Translations under genes and position numbers: made by a program | Notes under the pieces: model-generated | What the model saw: the letters and a program-made list of their open reading frames with translations, nothing else | Database searches by the model: none | What the model was told of the DNA's origin: nothing | Shown here: piece by piece, positions 1 through 5,992 of the stretch | Position numbering within the stretch: position 1 is the first letter of the stretch | Layout of the letters: each line of letters starts with the position of its first letter | Assembly: GCA_938034165.1 (NCBI GenBank) | Contig: CALHKP010000022.1 | Span: 1-9,298, forward strand | Direction: 5' to 3' | DNA length: 9,298 nt | DNA from: an uncultured Clostridia bacterium | GTDB lineage: Bacteria > Bacillota > Clostridia > Peptostreptococcales > Anaerovoracaceae

Positions 1-3
1 AAC

Positions 4-55
4 AAGCGAAAAATGTAAGCGCAAATTGGCATTTTTACGGATAGCGCTGAGTTAG
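4..55. repeat. Hairpin-bearing head repeat, copy 1
   Basis: This 52-base element matches 5884-5935 at 44 of 52 positions by eye. Its core is the inverted repeat AGCGC (18-22) and GCGCT (44-48), separated by exactly 21 bases. The loop starts AAATTGGCATTTTT in both copies. The element ends in GTTAG, which is also the left half of the first dyad in the array that follows. It lies beyond the terminator of the rpsU-yqeY operon, and no coding sequence is visible. The left edge is cut by the window start. Function is unknown. Confidence 0.8.
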
Positions 56-258
56 GCGACACTAACCACCCCGAGATCAGCACTTATGCGCCGTTAACCG
101 CCCCGGGCAAGCGGTTATGCATCACTAACCGCACCGAAACAAGAAATTTCAGACAGCTAACCGATTACAAGGGCTAAGTTTAGCACACCTAACCGCCCGG
201 TGCTGTGGGTTCAGCATGCCTAACCGCCCGGTGCTGTGGGTTCAGCATGCCTAACCGC
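51..258. repeat. Array of GTTAG-N6-CTAAC dyads at 31-32 base pitch
   Basis: Right half-sites CTAAC (once TTAAC) begin at 62, 94, 125, 157, 189, 220 and 251, giving intervals of 32, 31, 32, 32, 31 and 31. Six bases before each lies a left half-site that is intact (GTTAG at 51) or degenerate (GTTAT at 114, GTTTA at 178, GTTCA at 209 and 240). The sequence after CTAAC is usually CCGC, and the six-base centre often begins GCA. The remaining 10-12 bases of each unit vary. Some units also pair across the variable part, for example TAACCGC (95-101) with GCGGTTA (111-117). No ORF of interest and no known repeat family is recognised. Confidence 0.75.
189..250. repeat. Perfect 31-base tandem duplication
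   Basis: Two identical 31-base units (189-219 and 220-250) each begin CTAACCGCCCGG and end GTTCAGCATGC, followed by the start of a third (251-258). They are the last full units of the dyad array. Their identity, against the divergence of the earlier units, points to a recent duplication by slippage or unequal exchange. Confidence 0.9.
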
Positions 259-280
259 TCTAATCGAGAGCTATAATGCA

Positions 281-314
281 AAAACGAAAAAAGAGACAGA
301 TAAAAATCTGTCTC
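281..314 (-). terminator. Rho-independent terminator of rpsU-yqeY
   Basis: GAGACAGA (293-300) and TCTGTCTC (307-314) form a perfect 8-base-pair stem with a six-base loop. Read on the minus strand, the stem is followed by TTTTTTCGTTTT (292 down to 281). It starts about 20 bases after the yqeY stop codon, as expected for the end of the operon. Confidence 0.88.
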
Positions 315-334
315 CAACTGTTTTTCAACAATTT

Positions 335-781
335 TTATGATAGGAATTCCGATACAACTTCTCTGACCGCATTGCCATCAGCAAGGCCTTTCACCTTACC
401 CATAACAGGACCCATGAGTTTTCCCATATTCTGCTTACCGCCTTCTATTCCCAGTGCAGCTGCAGTTTCCTTAACAATTTCCATGATTTTCTCTTTGGAT
501 AACTGTTCAGGCAGGTATTTGTTCAGAACATCTATCTCTGCGTTATATGCATCTACAAGATCTGTTCTTCCCGCTTTCTCAAAATCAGCGAGGGCATCTT
601 TTCGCATTTTGACCTGTTTGGACAAAATTGCAATTACGCCGGCGTCATCTAATTCTTCTCGGTTGTCCACCTCATACTGCTTAACAGCTGCACGAGCCAG
701 ACTTATTGTATTCTTGGCAACCTCATTGTGAGCCTTCATTGCCTCCTTGAAGTCTGCCATAAGTTGTTCTTTTAAAGTCAT
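335..781 (-). CDS. yqeY: GatB/YqeY domain protein
   Basis: This 148-residue protein has the length and motifs of the YqeY family. The start MTLKEQLMADFKEAMK is followed by a central KMRKDALADFEKAGRTDLVDAYNAEI segment (about residues 58-83), then YLPEQLS (89-95) and the C-terminal end KGLADGNAVREVVSEFLS. The family shares the tail domain of the GatB subunit of Glu-tRNA(Gln)/Asp-tRNA(Asn) amidotransferase, which contacts tRNA. The role of the stand-alone protein is not firmly established. The ATG at 781 is preceded by GAGGTGAT at a suitable distance. It lies 26 bases after the rpsU stop on the same strand, a widespread gene pair, and its terminator follows at 314-281. It is soluble, with no signal peptide or membrane segment. 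Confidence 0.93.
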   Translation of the reverse strand: MTLKEQLMADFKEAMKAHNEVAKNTISLARAAVKQYEVDNREELDDAGVIAILSKQVKMRKDALADFEKAGRTDLVDAYNAEIDVLNKYLPEQLSKEKIMEIVKETAAALGIEGGKQNMGKLMGPVMGKVKGLADGNAVREVVSEFLS

Positions 782-807
782 TTATATCACCTCGGTTCGC
801 TAAATGA

Positions 808-987
808 CTAGAATTTCTTAGCCTTTTTTCTTGCAGCTTCAGACTTTTTCTTTCTCTTTACGCTTGGTTTTTCGTAATGTTCTCTTTTTCTTACTTCAGC
901 CATAACGCCATCTCTAGCGCATGATCTCTTGAATCTCTTAAGAGCACTTTCCAAACTTTCGTTTTCTCTGACGATAACCTGTGCCAT
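808..987 (-). CDS. rpsU: 30S ribosomal protein bS21
   Basis: The 59-residue protein begins MAQVIVRENESLESALKRFKR and ends with a lysine- and arginine-rich tail (KRKKKSEAARKKAKKF). This is the standard size and composition of bS21, a small-subunit protein involved in initiation on mRNA. An in-frame GTG at 999 would add four residues, but it lies inside the Shine-Dalgarno sequence AGGAGGTG (minus strand, 1004-997). The ATG at 987, nine bases downstream, is therefore the start. It is the first gene of an operon with yqeY and is transcribed from the promoter at 1083-1055. Nothing is odd about the protein. Confidence 0.97.
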   Translation of the reverse strand: MAQVIVRENESLESALKRFKRSCARDGVMAEVRKREHYEKPSVKRKKKSEAARKKAKKF

Positions 988-1054
988 ATTCCAATTCACC
1001 TCCTGACCAACTTGAAATATGAAGCTATGAACAGTCTTAGCCTATAACGAAATT

Positions 1055-1083
1055 ATTATACTATTTTTGAAATCACTAATCAA
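1055..1083 (-). promoter_or_regulatory. Sigma-A-type promoter of rpsU-yqeY
   Basis: On the minus strand TTGATT (1083-1078) is followed after 17 bases by a perfect TATAAT (1060-1055). Transcription would begin near 1048, leaving a leader of about 60 bases before rpsU. The strength fits a ribosomal protein gene. Confidence 0.85.
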
Positions 1084-1137
1084 GCTATTTTTTGCCGAAA
1101 CCCCATATCTTTTTTCTTGTTTTTGCTGTGATAATAC

Positions 1138-1166
1138 TTTTCGAAACGCTTTTTTGGTGCTATACT
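1138..1166 (+). promoter_or_regulatory. Probable extended -10 promoter of the flavoenzyme gene
   Basis: TGCTATACT (1158-1166) is an extended -10 element (TGn plus TATACT). The -35 position 17 bases upstream (TTTCGA, 1138-1143) is weak. Transcription would start near 1173, about 70 bases before the TTG start at 1242. Confidence 0.5.
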
Positions 1167-1174
1167 ATAGTAAA

Positions 1175-1189
1175 AATAATCGAATTATT
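1175..1189. promoter_or_regulatory. Possible operator dyad
   Basis: AATAAT-CGA-ATTATT is a perfect 6-3-6 inverted repeat just downstream of the putative -10, at about +2 to +17. This is where a repressor could block initiation. It is AT-rich, so chance is possible. No regulator is assigned. Confidence 0.3.
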
Positions 1190-1241
1190 CAACAAAAGCA
1201 GTTTCTGCACTGGAAATCTGCAAAACCGGGAGGTGAATACT

Positions 1242-3515
1242 TTGAACTACGACACCAGACTTATACAATTAGAAGACAGGTTCGGAAACTGGGTTAAAGA
1301 CGACAGGGAAAACGAAAAATGTTCCTCTGCCAAGATGAGCAGCGAGCTTTATCCCTACAACACCCTCTTTTCACCTATCAGAGTCAACAAAACCGTTTTG
1401 AAAAACAGAATCGTCATGGGTCCTATGGGAAATATCAATATGTGCGAAGAAACCGGAAGACCTAACGACAAAATGCTCCAATACTTCTTTGCTCGGGCAA
1501 AGGGCGGAGCCGGACTTCTGACAACAGGCCTGATACCTGTGAGCCACGGAATAGATAATTCCATCACCGAATTAGGCAAGCTCACCATGTTTCCGAGAAT
1601 CGACCGCTCAAGAACGGTCTTCTCCGGATGGAGAGACTTGGCCAAAGGTGTTCACAGCTACGGAAGCAAAATGTTTATACAAATCACACCGGGACTGGGC
1701 AGAGTGGGTCCTCCTATGTGTCTGCCAAACCAGTTCAAATTTCCGGGTTCGGCATCCTTCAATCCTAACTTCTACATGCCGGAAGTTCCGTGTCTCAGAC
1801 TTTCGGATGCCAGCCTCAAGAAGATAATCAAAAACTGCGCCCAGGCTGCGGCAGATGCAAAAGAATGCGGAATGGACGGAATATATCTTCACGGACACGA
1901 AGGATATCTGCTGGAACAGATGACAAACCCTGCATTTAACAGAAGAAAACTCGGACGATACGCAGACCCGGAAAGGTTTGGCCTGGAACTGGTAGAAAAA
2001 ATCAGAGAAAAAGTCGGACCGGACTTTCCTATTATGTACAGAATCGACCTTTCACTGTCCCTCAGAGAAACATATAAAGAGAAGATGGCGCTGGTTTCCA
2101 GCCTCAAGAAATTCCGAAACGAAAGAACCATGAGCGATACCCTGAAATACATGAAACATCTGGTTCAAACGGGTGTTGACATGTTCGACGTGGACCTTGG
2201 CTGCTACGACAACTGGTGGCTGCCTCACCCACCTTCAGGAATGCCGGCAGGCTGCTTCCTCGATATAGCAAAGCTTGCAAAGACATATTTCAAAAATAAC
2301 AGAATTGTTTCTAATGCAGGAGTTGAAGTTCCTGTGGTTGCAGTAGGTAAACTTGGATATCCGGACCTTGCCGAAAAAGCCCTGAGAGAAGGTTCTTGCG
2401 ATATGATAATGCTGGCAAGACCACTCCTTGCAGATCCGGAATGGCCTAACAAAGCCTTCGCAGGCAAAGTTGACGAAATCTGTCCTTGCATCGGATGTCA
2501 GGAAGGCTGCATAAACGAATTTGTTCTCGGTGGTCACCCTCAATGCGCCGTAAATCCAAGAACAGGATATGAAGATGTACTTCCTGATGTTTTGACAGCA
2601 ACCCTCTGTAGCAAAAAAATTGCAGTAGTCGGTGGCGGTCCTGCGGGAATGGAATTTGCCATAACTGCAGCAGAGCGAGGACATGATGTCACAATCTACG
2701 AAAAGAATTCTCAGCTCGGTGGAAAAGTCATACCTGGAAGTATTCCTAAGATAAAGTTCGATTTCAGAAACTACCTGAAATATATGCTTAAACAGATAGA
2801 AATCTGCAAAGAAAAGTTCGGCCTGAAAGTATTCACCAACACAGCCGCAAATCCTCAAATGCTAAAAACAGAGGGCTTTGATACAATCGTTTTCGCCTAT
2901 GGAAGCAAAGAAACAGTTCCAAACTTTGAAGGAATGAATCTTGTAAACACAGTCCTTGGAGTTGACCTTCTTCTGAAACCCGACCTTCTAGCGGACAGCC
3001 AAAATGTTGTAGTTGTAGGTGGCGGTGTTGTTGGCTGCGAGACAGCTTACTGGTTAAAATATGAACACAACAAAAATGTAACTGTTGTGGAAATGCTGCC
3101 TGATTTTATGACGGGAGTATGCACTGCAAACCGAGGTCACTTGATTCACTATCTCGAAAAGTCAGATGTGACATTGCTGAACTGTGCCAAGGTAAAATCC
3201 TTCGAAGAAGGCAAAGTAAATATCATCAAAAATGTCTCAAAGACGGTTCCAAACCCTTATGTTACATGGCAGCCCCTTCTTCCGAAAAACATACCTAATC
3301 CTCTGGAAAAGAAGATTAAAATTGAGGAAGAAGAAATGTCCCTCGATGCAGATCTCGTAGTTCTGGCCATGGGAGGAAAACCTGACCAAAGCATGTACTT
3401 TGAGGCACTTCAGATTCAGGCTGCACCGGAAATATATAACATCGGTGACAGTTCAACTCCTGCAAGAGTCTGGGAAGCAACACAAGCAGGATACAACCTA
3501 GCACTAAAGGTTTAA
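1242..3515 (+). CDS. FMN/4Fe-4S/FAD ene-reductase, 2-enoate reductase-like
   Basis: A 757-residue enzyme of the old-yellow-enzyme/2,4-dienoyl-CoA reductase group. A TIM barrel spans about 38-410 (YPYNTLFSPIRVNKTVLKNR; HGHEGYLLEQ at 217-226; AEKALREGSCDMIMLARPLL near 377-396). The cluster cysteines are C416, C419, C423 and C435 (Cx2Cx3Cx11C). An FAD dinucleotide fold has GGGPAG at 464-469, an NAD(P)H fold has GGGVVG at 593-598, and GD lies at 735-736. Relatives reduce activated C=C bonds with NAD(P)H: 2-enoate reductase, cinnamate reductase, BaiCD/BaiH. The active-site HEGY (219-222) resembles my recollection of enoate reductases rather than the usual AHGY. The start is the TTG at 1242, eight bases after GGGAGG; upstream in-frame codons run through the promoter. 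Odd points are a 37-residue N-terminal extension, an extra segment near 271-298, and loss of the usual YGGS. Its substrate cannot be read from the sequence. A trimethylamine-dehydrogenase-like role is less likely. Confidence 0.85.
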   Translation: MNYDTRLIQLEDRFGNWVKDDRENEKCSSAKMSSELYPYNTLFSPIRVNKTVLKNRIVMGPMGNINMCEETGRPNDKMLQYFFARAKGGAGLLTTGLIPVSHGIDNSITELGKLTMFPRIDRSRTVFSGWRDLAKGVHSYGSKMFIQITPGLGRVGPPMCLPNQFKFPGSASFNPNFYMPEVPCLRLSDASLKKIIKNCAQAAADAKECGMDGIYLHGHEGYLLEQMTNPAFNRRKLGRYADPERFGLELVEKIREKVGPDFPIMYRIDLSLSLRETYKEKMALVSSLKKFRNERTMSDTLKYMKHLVQTGVDMFDVDLGCYDNWWLPHPPSGMPAGCFLDIAKLAKTYFKNNRIVSNAGVEVPVVAVGKLGYPDLAEKALREGSCDMIMLARPLLADPEWPNKAFAGKVDEICPCIGCQEGCINEFVLGGHPQCAVNPRTGYEDVLPDVLTATLCSKKIAVVGGGPAGMEFAITAAERGHDVTIYEKNSQLGGKVIPGSIPKIKFDFRNYLKYMLKQIEICKEKFGLKVFTNTAANPQMLKTEGFDTIVFAYGSKETVPNFEGMNLVNTVLGVDLLLKPDLLADSQNVVVVGGGVVGCETAYWLKYEHNKNVTVVEMLPDFMTGVCTANRGHLIHYLEKSDVTLLNCAKVKSFEEGKVNIIKNVSKTVPNPYVTWQPLLPKNIPNPLEKKIKIEEEEMSLDADLVVLAMGGKPDQSMYFEALQIQAAPEIYNIGDSSTPARVWEATQAGYNLALKV

Positions 3516-3580
3516 ACAGGATTTCTCTACAGAGTCGGTTCAAACAAAACCAGACATTAGGAAGTAAACGACTAGCCGTC

Positions 3581-3613
3581 AAAACCGGCCGCAAATTTCG
3601 CGAGCCGGTTTTT
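3581..3613 (+). terminator. Rho-independent terminator after the flavoenzyme gene
   Basis: AAAACCGGC (3581-3589) pairs with GCCGGTTTT (3604-3612). An inner CGC/GCG can extend the stem, and a T-run closes the arm (3609-3613). It lies about 65 bases after the stop codon and separates this gene from the riboswitch unit. Confidence 0.85.
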
Positions 3614-3741
3614 GTCTGTTCGCAATTTTCAGATAGCAAAAGGAAGTGCGTTTATTTTTTATGTAACTCGTAGTTTTCGTTCGTATTTTTCTTTGTCTTG
3701 CCCTGTTTTTTAGAAATTTTGCTCGATTTTTTGTGTATTTT

Positions 3742-3755
3742 TTGATATACATCAC
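3742..3755. promoter_or_regulatory. Possible CRP/FNR-family site
   Basis: TTGAT-ATAC-ATCAC matches nine of the ten fixed bases of the FNR-type palindrome TTGAT-N4-ATCAA. It sits upstream of the -35 of the glycine-riboswitch promoter, centred about 50 bases before the predicted transcription start. The surroundings are AT-rich, so a chance match is possible. No regulator gene of this family is in the window. Confidence 0.3.
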
Positions 3756-3764
3756 AATTTTTCC

Positions 3765-3792
3765 TTGCGTATCGGAAGAAAATCTGTATACT
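3765..3792 (+). promoter_or_regulatory. Promoter of the riboswitch-symporter unit
   Basis: TTGCGT (3765-3770) and TATACT (3787-3792) are 16 bases apart. Initiation is predicted near 3799, just before the first aptamer. Apart from the terminator and the possible CRP/FNR site, the 3516-3764 stretch shows nothing but T-rich sequence. Confidence 0.7.
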
Positions 3793-3819
3793 TTTTCTAG
3801 AAAAGAAAATAAAAATCGG

Positions 3820-3980
3820 ATGATAATGGCGAAAGAGATTCTATAAGAACACCGAAGAATTGAAGATTTCAGGTAAAAGGATCGCTATTGGACGAGCCTC
3901 TGGAGAGACTTATTAGATTAAGCACCGAAGGAGCAAACCCGCATGCGGGTGAAACTCTCAGGTAAAAGGACAGTGGATTA
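3820..3980 (+). promoter_or_regulatory. Tandem glycine riboswitch
   Basis: Two consecutive aptamers share the class signatures ACCGAAG (3851-3857 and 3924-3930) and TCAGGTAAAAGGA (3869-3881 and 3958-3970). Aptamer I is closed by AATGGCGA (3825-3832) with TCGCTATT (3882-3889). Aptamer II contains GAGAG/CTCTC pairing, a perfect hairpin ACCCGC-AT-GCGGGT (3937-3950), and a closing stem of CCTCTG with CAGTGG that has one mismatch. A short linker (3890-3896) separates them, as in known cooperative tandem glycine sensors. About 54 bases remain before the symporter ATG. I see no clear terminator hairpin there, so control may act on the ribosome binding site (AAGGAGG, 4018-4024). CCTC of the aptamer II closing stem could pair with GAGG of that site, but this is speculative, and the ON/OFF polarity cannot be read. 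Confidence 0.95.
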
Positions 3981-4033
3981 TTCATATGTTTCATTATGCA
4001 TTCCGACTTATTAATTTAAGGAGGATTTTTTTT

Positions 4034-5449
4034 ATGCAATTATTAGAACAGGTATTGACTAAGATTAACGGATTTGTGTGGGGACTTCCACTCATTTGTC
4101 TGCTTCTGGGTACAGGTATTTACTTTACCTTCCGTCTCGGATTTCTGCAGCTAACAAAGCTTAAGCGTGCTTTTATCCTTATGTCAAAAAATCAGGCAGA
4201 AGAAGAAGGCGATATTTCCAGCTTTCAGGCGCTATGCACTGCTTTGTCCTCTACAATAGGAACAGGCAATATCGTAGGGGTTGCAACTGCAATCGTAGCC
4301 GGTGGTCCCGGAGCTTTGTTTTGGATGTGGCTTTCAGCTTTCTTTGGAATGGCTACAAAGTACTCCGAAGGACTTCTCGCAATCGTGTATCGTGTGAAGG
4401 ATGAAAACAACCAGATGGCCGGCGGACCTATGTACTATCTCGAAAAAGGTCTTAACAACCGCTTCCTGGCAAAGATGTTTGCAGTATTCGGCATCGGCGT
4501 TGCCCTTCTCGGTATAGGAACATTTACCCAAGTAAAATCAATTTCAGATGCACTTACAATTTCATTTCACATTCCGCCAATCGTAACATCAGTGCTCTTA
4601 ACTGCCTTGATTGGTTACATCACAATCGGTGGTATCAAACGCATCGCCCGTGTGGCAGAAAAGATTATTCCGTTTATGTGCGTGCTGTACATCGGAGGCG
4701 TTTTGATTATCCTGCTGACTCATATCACACTGATTCCGTCAGTTCTGAAAATGGTTATTGTATGTGCTTTCAGACCTCAGGCAATGTTCGGTGGAAGCCT
4801 TGGTATCACAATGGTTATCGCTATGCAAAAGGGTATCAGCAGAGGTATTTTCTCTAACGAGAGCGGACTGGGAAGCGCTCCTATCGCAAGCGCTGCAGCA
4901 AAGACTAACTCATGTGTTGAACAGGGTCTAATTTCCATGACAGGTACTTTTATTGATACAATCGTTGTCTGCACTATGACCGGACTTGCTATTCTTATTA
5001 CAAACTCACACATGACAGGCCTAGAAGGTGCTGCTATGACTACAGCTGCTTTTGAAAGCGGAATGATCATACCTGTTATCGGAAAATATATTGTAAACAT
5101 TGGTCTTGTATTCTTCGCCTTTACTACAATCATGGGCTGGAACTACTACGGCGAAAGATGCACATATTATCTGAAGGGACTGAAGGCAATTCCGATTTAC
5201 CGTTTCGTATTCGTTGCGTTTATTGCAATCGGACCTTTTATGTCACTTAACTTTATATTTATCCTCGCTGACATTGTAAACGGATGCATGGCTGTTCCAA
5301 ACCTTATCGGTCTTATTGGTCTTCGCCATGTGGTTATAGATGAAACCAAAAAATATTTCGAAGGCGAAAAAGAAGCAACAAAAGAAGCAGTTTCGGAAGC
5401 CGGACACCTGGAGTTTCCGTCTGAAAAGACAGCCGGCGCTGAACTGTAA
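4034..5449 (+). CDS. Sodium:alanine/glycine symporter (AgcS family)
   Basis: A 471-residue polytopic membrane protein of the Na+:alanine symporter family (Pfam Na_Ala_symp). It imports a small neutral amino acid with Na+. Family landmarks are FTFRLGFLQL (31-40), TGNIVGVA (77-84), the signature GGPGALFWMWLSA (90-102), GGPMYYLEKGL (130-140), GIFSNESGLGSAPIA (271-285) and MGWNYYGERC (367-376). Roughly ten hydrophobic segments precede a charged C-terminal tail (from about 435). The ATG at 4034 is chosen because AAGGAGG lies nine bases upstream. An earlier in-frame ATG at 3986 would add 16 residues but has no ribosome binding site. The glycine riboswitch in its leader makes glycine the likely substrate, although family members also carry alanine. 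Confidence 0.94.
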   Translation: MQLLEQVLTKINGFVWGLPLICLLLGTGIYFTFRLGFLQLTKLKRAFILMSKNQAEEEGDISSFQALCTALSSTIGTGNIVGVATAIVAGGPGALFWMWLSAFFGMATKYSEGLLAIVYRVKDENNQMAGGPMYYLEKGLNNRFLAKMFAVFGIGVALLGIGTFTQVKSISDALTISFHIPPIVTSVLLTALIGYITIGGIKRIARVAEKIIPFMCVLYIGGVLIILLTHITLIPSVLKMVIVCAFRPQAMFGGSLGITMVIAMQKGISRGIFSNESGLGSAPIASAAAKTNSCVEQGLISMTGTFIDTIVVCTMTGLAILITNSHMTGLEGAAMTTAAFESGMIIPVIGKYIVNIGLVFFAFTTIMGWNYYGERCTYYLKGLKAIPIYRFVFVAFIAIGPFMSLNFIFILADIVNGCMAVPNLIGLIGLRHVVIDETKKYFEGEKEATKEAVSEAGHLEFPSEKTAGAEL

Positions 5450-5467
5450 CTCTATATTAATAGTGAA

Positions 5468-5492
5468 GAGCCTGACACGGCAGGTCAGGCTC
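5468..5492 (+). terminator. Strong hairpin after the symporter gene
   Basis: GAGCCTGAC (5468-5476) and GTCAGGCTC (5484-5492) form a perfect 9-base-pair stem with a seven-base loop, about 20 bases after the stop. No T-run follows, so it may stabilise the 3' end or terminate weakly rather than act as a classic intrinsic terminator. Confidence 0.6.
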
Positions 5493-5506
5493 AACCTATA
5501 TCTATA

Positions 5507-5635
5507 ATATGCACTGGTTTTGCCCAGCTCAGTCCCTCTTGGTCGATTGAAACCGACCGTCTTCGATCACGATGCGCTTTCCAACCCAGCTCCGTCGACC
5601 AGCATCGACTGCAAACAAGGCAAAACAGTGCATAT
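5507..5635. repeat. 129-base module bounded by inverted repeats
   Basis: The ends at 5507-5524 and 5619-5635 are inverted copies (ATATGCACTG(G)TTTTGCC), identical apart from one extra G. Inside are two dyads of 5-N6-5 form: GTCGA-N6-CCGAC (5542-5557) and GTCGA-N6-TCGAC (5594-5609), 52 bases apart. There is no coding potential. The structure resembles a small non-autonomous element or a large hairpin. I saw no clear flanking target duplication. Confidence 0.55.
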
Positions 5636-5703
5636 TCCAATAGTCGCAATCTGCGCTGTCTTTTTTTGAGATTGACTAAGCGCAGATTGCCACATCTTCA
5701 AAT
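5624..5703. repeat. 80-base dispersed repeat, copy 1
   Basis: This stretch matches 9159-9238 at 75 of 80 positions without gaps. It contains a perfect 12-base inverted repeat, GCAATCTGCGCT (5646-5657) and AGCGCAGATTGC (5679-5690), around a 21-base loop with a run of seven T. In both copies GTCGA-type dyads precede it, and both lie 3' of a gene. A 69-codon minus-strand reading frame through it (5776-5567) looks accidental. Confidence 0.88.
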
Positions 5704-5713
5704 CGTACGGTAA

Positions 5714-5779
5714 AATTTGGCTCTTTAATAAGCGTAGATTTAAGTTTTGCAAAATCACGCTTATTTTCCTCGCCAAATT
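5714..5779. repeat. Nested inverted repeat
   Basis: Outer arms AATTTGGC (5714-5721) and GCCAAATT (5772-5779) enclose inner arms AATAAGCGT (5727-5735) and ACGCTTATT (5757-5765), again with a 21-base loop. The loop resembles those of the AGCGC hairpins downstream (AGATTT.AGTTTT). From 5780 to 5845 I see only AT-rich sequence. Confidence 0.65.
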
Positions 5780-5845
5780 CTCCTTTCATCTGATGGTAAG
5801 GATACAAAAATCAAGGATTTTTGTTGAAAATCCAACATTTTTCTC

Positions 5846-5990
5846 AGCGCAGATTTTGATTTTGTAAATTCGCGCTTAGTCATGAGCGAAAAACATAAGC
5901 GCAAATTGGCATTTTTTCGATATGCGCTGAGTTAGTCTGAGCTAACCGCTTCTAACCACAGTGCAATTTTGAGTTTTCGCGAATAGCGCT
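5846..5990. repeat. Series of AGCGC-N21-GCGCT hairpin repeats
   Basis: Three inverted repeats follow one another: 5846-5850 with 5872-5876, 5898-5902 with 5924-5928, and 5960-5964 with 5986-5990. The last is AGTGC with GCGCT, a G-U-compatible variant. Each loop is exactly 21 bases with an A(A/G)(A/T)TT...TTTT pattern. The segment 5884-5935 is the second copy of the element at 4-55. The latter two hairpins are each followed two bases later by a GTTAG-type dyad (5931-5946 and a degenerate one at 5993-6008). Confidence 0.75.
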
Positions 5991-5992
5991 GA

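Noticed and set aside
51..258. CRISPR array
   Set aside because: The pitch is 31-32 bases in total, the conserved part is a short degenerate dyad, some units are identical throughout (189-250), and no cas gene is nearby.
51..258. Integron attC sites, because GTTAGGC/GCCTAAC-like half-sites occur
   Set aside because: The half-sites recur every 16 or so bases rather than bounding gene cassettes. There are no cassettes or integrase, and the flanking bases do not consistently fit RYYYAAC/GTTRRRY.
1092..1241. In-frame N-terminal extension of the flavoenzyme, including a hydrophobic stretch that could be read as a membrane anchor
   Set aside because: The upstream TTG has no ribosome binding site, the frame runs through the -10 region, and an ideal GGGAGG site precedes the TTG at 1242.
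3986..4033. Earlier ATG for the symporter
   Set aside because: It lies only a few bases after the riboswitch aptamer with no ribosome binding site, whereas AAGGAGG precedes the ATG at 4034.
5567..5776. 69-codon minus-strand reading frame
   Set aside because: It starts at TTG only three bases after a GGAG, passes through inverted repeats of the 80-base element, and resembles no protein family.
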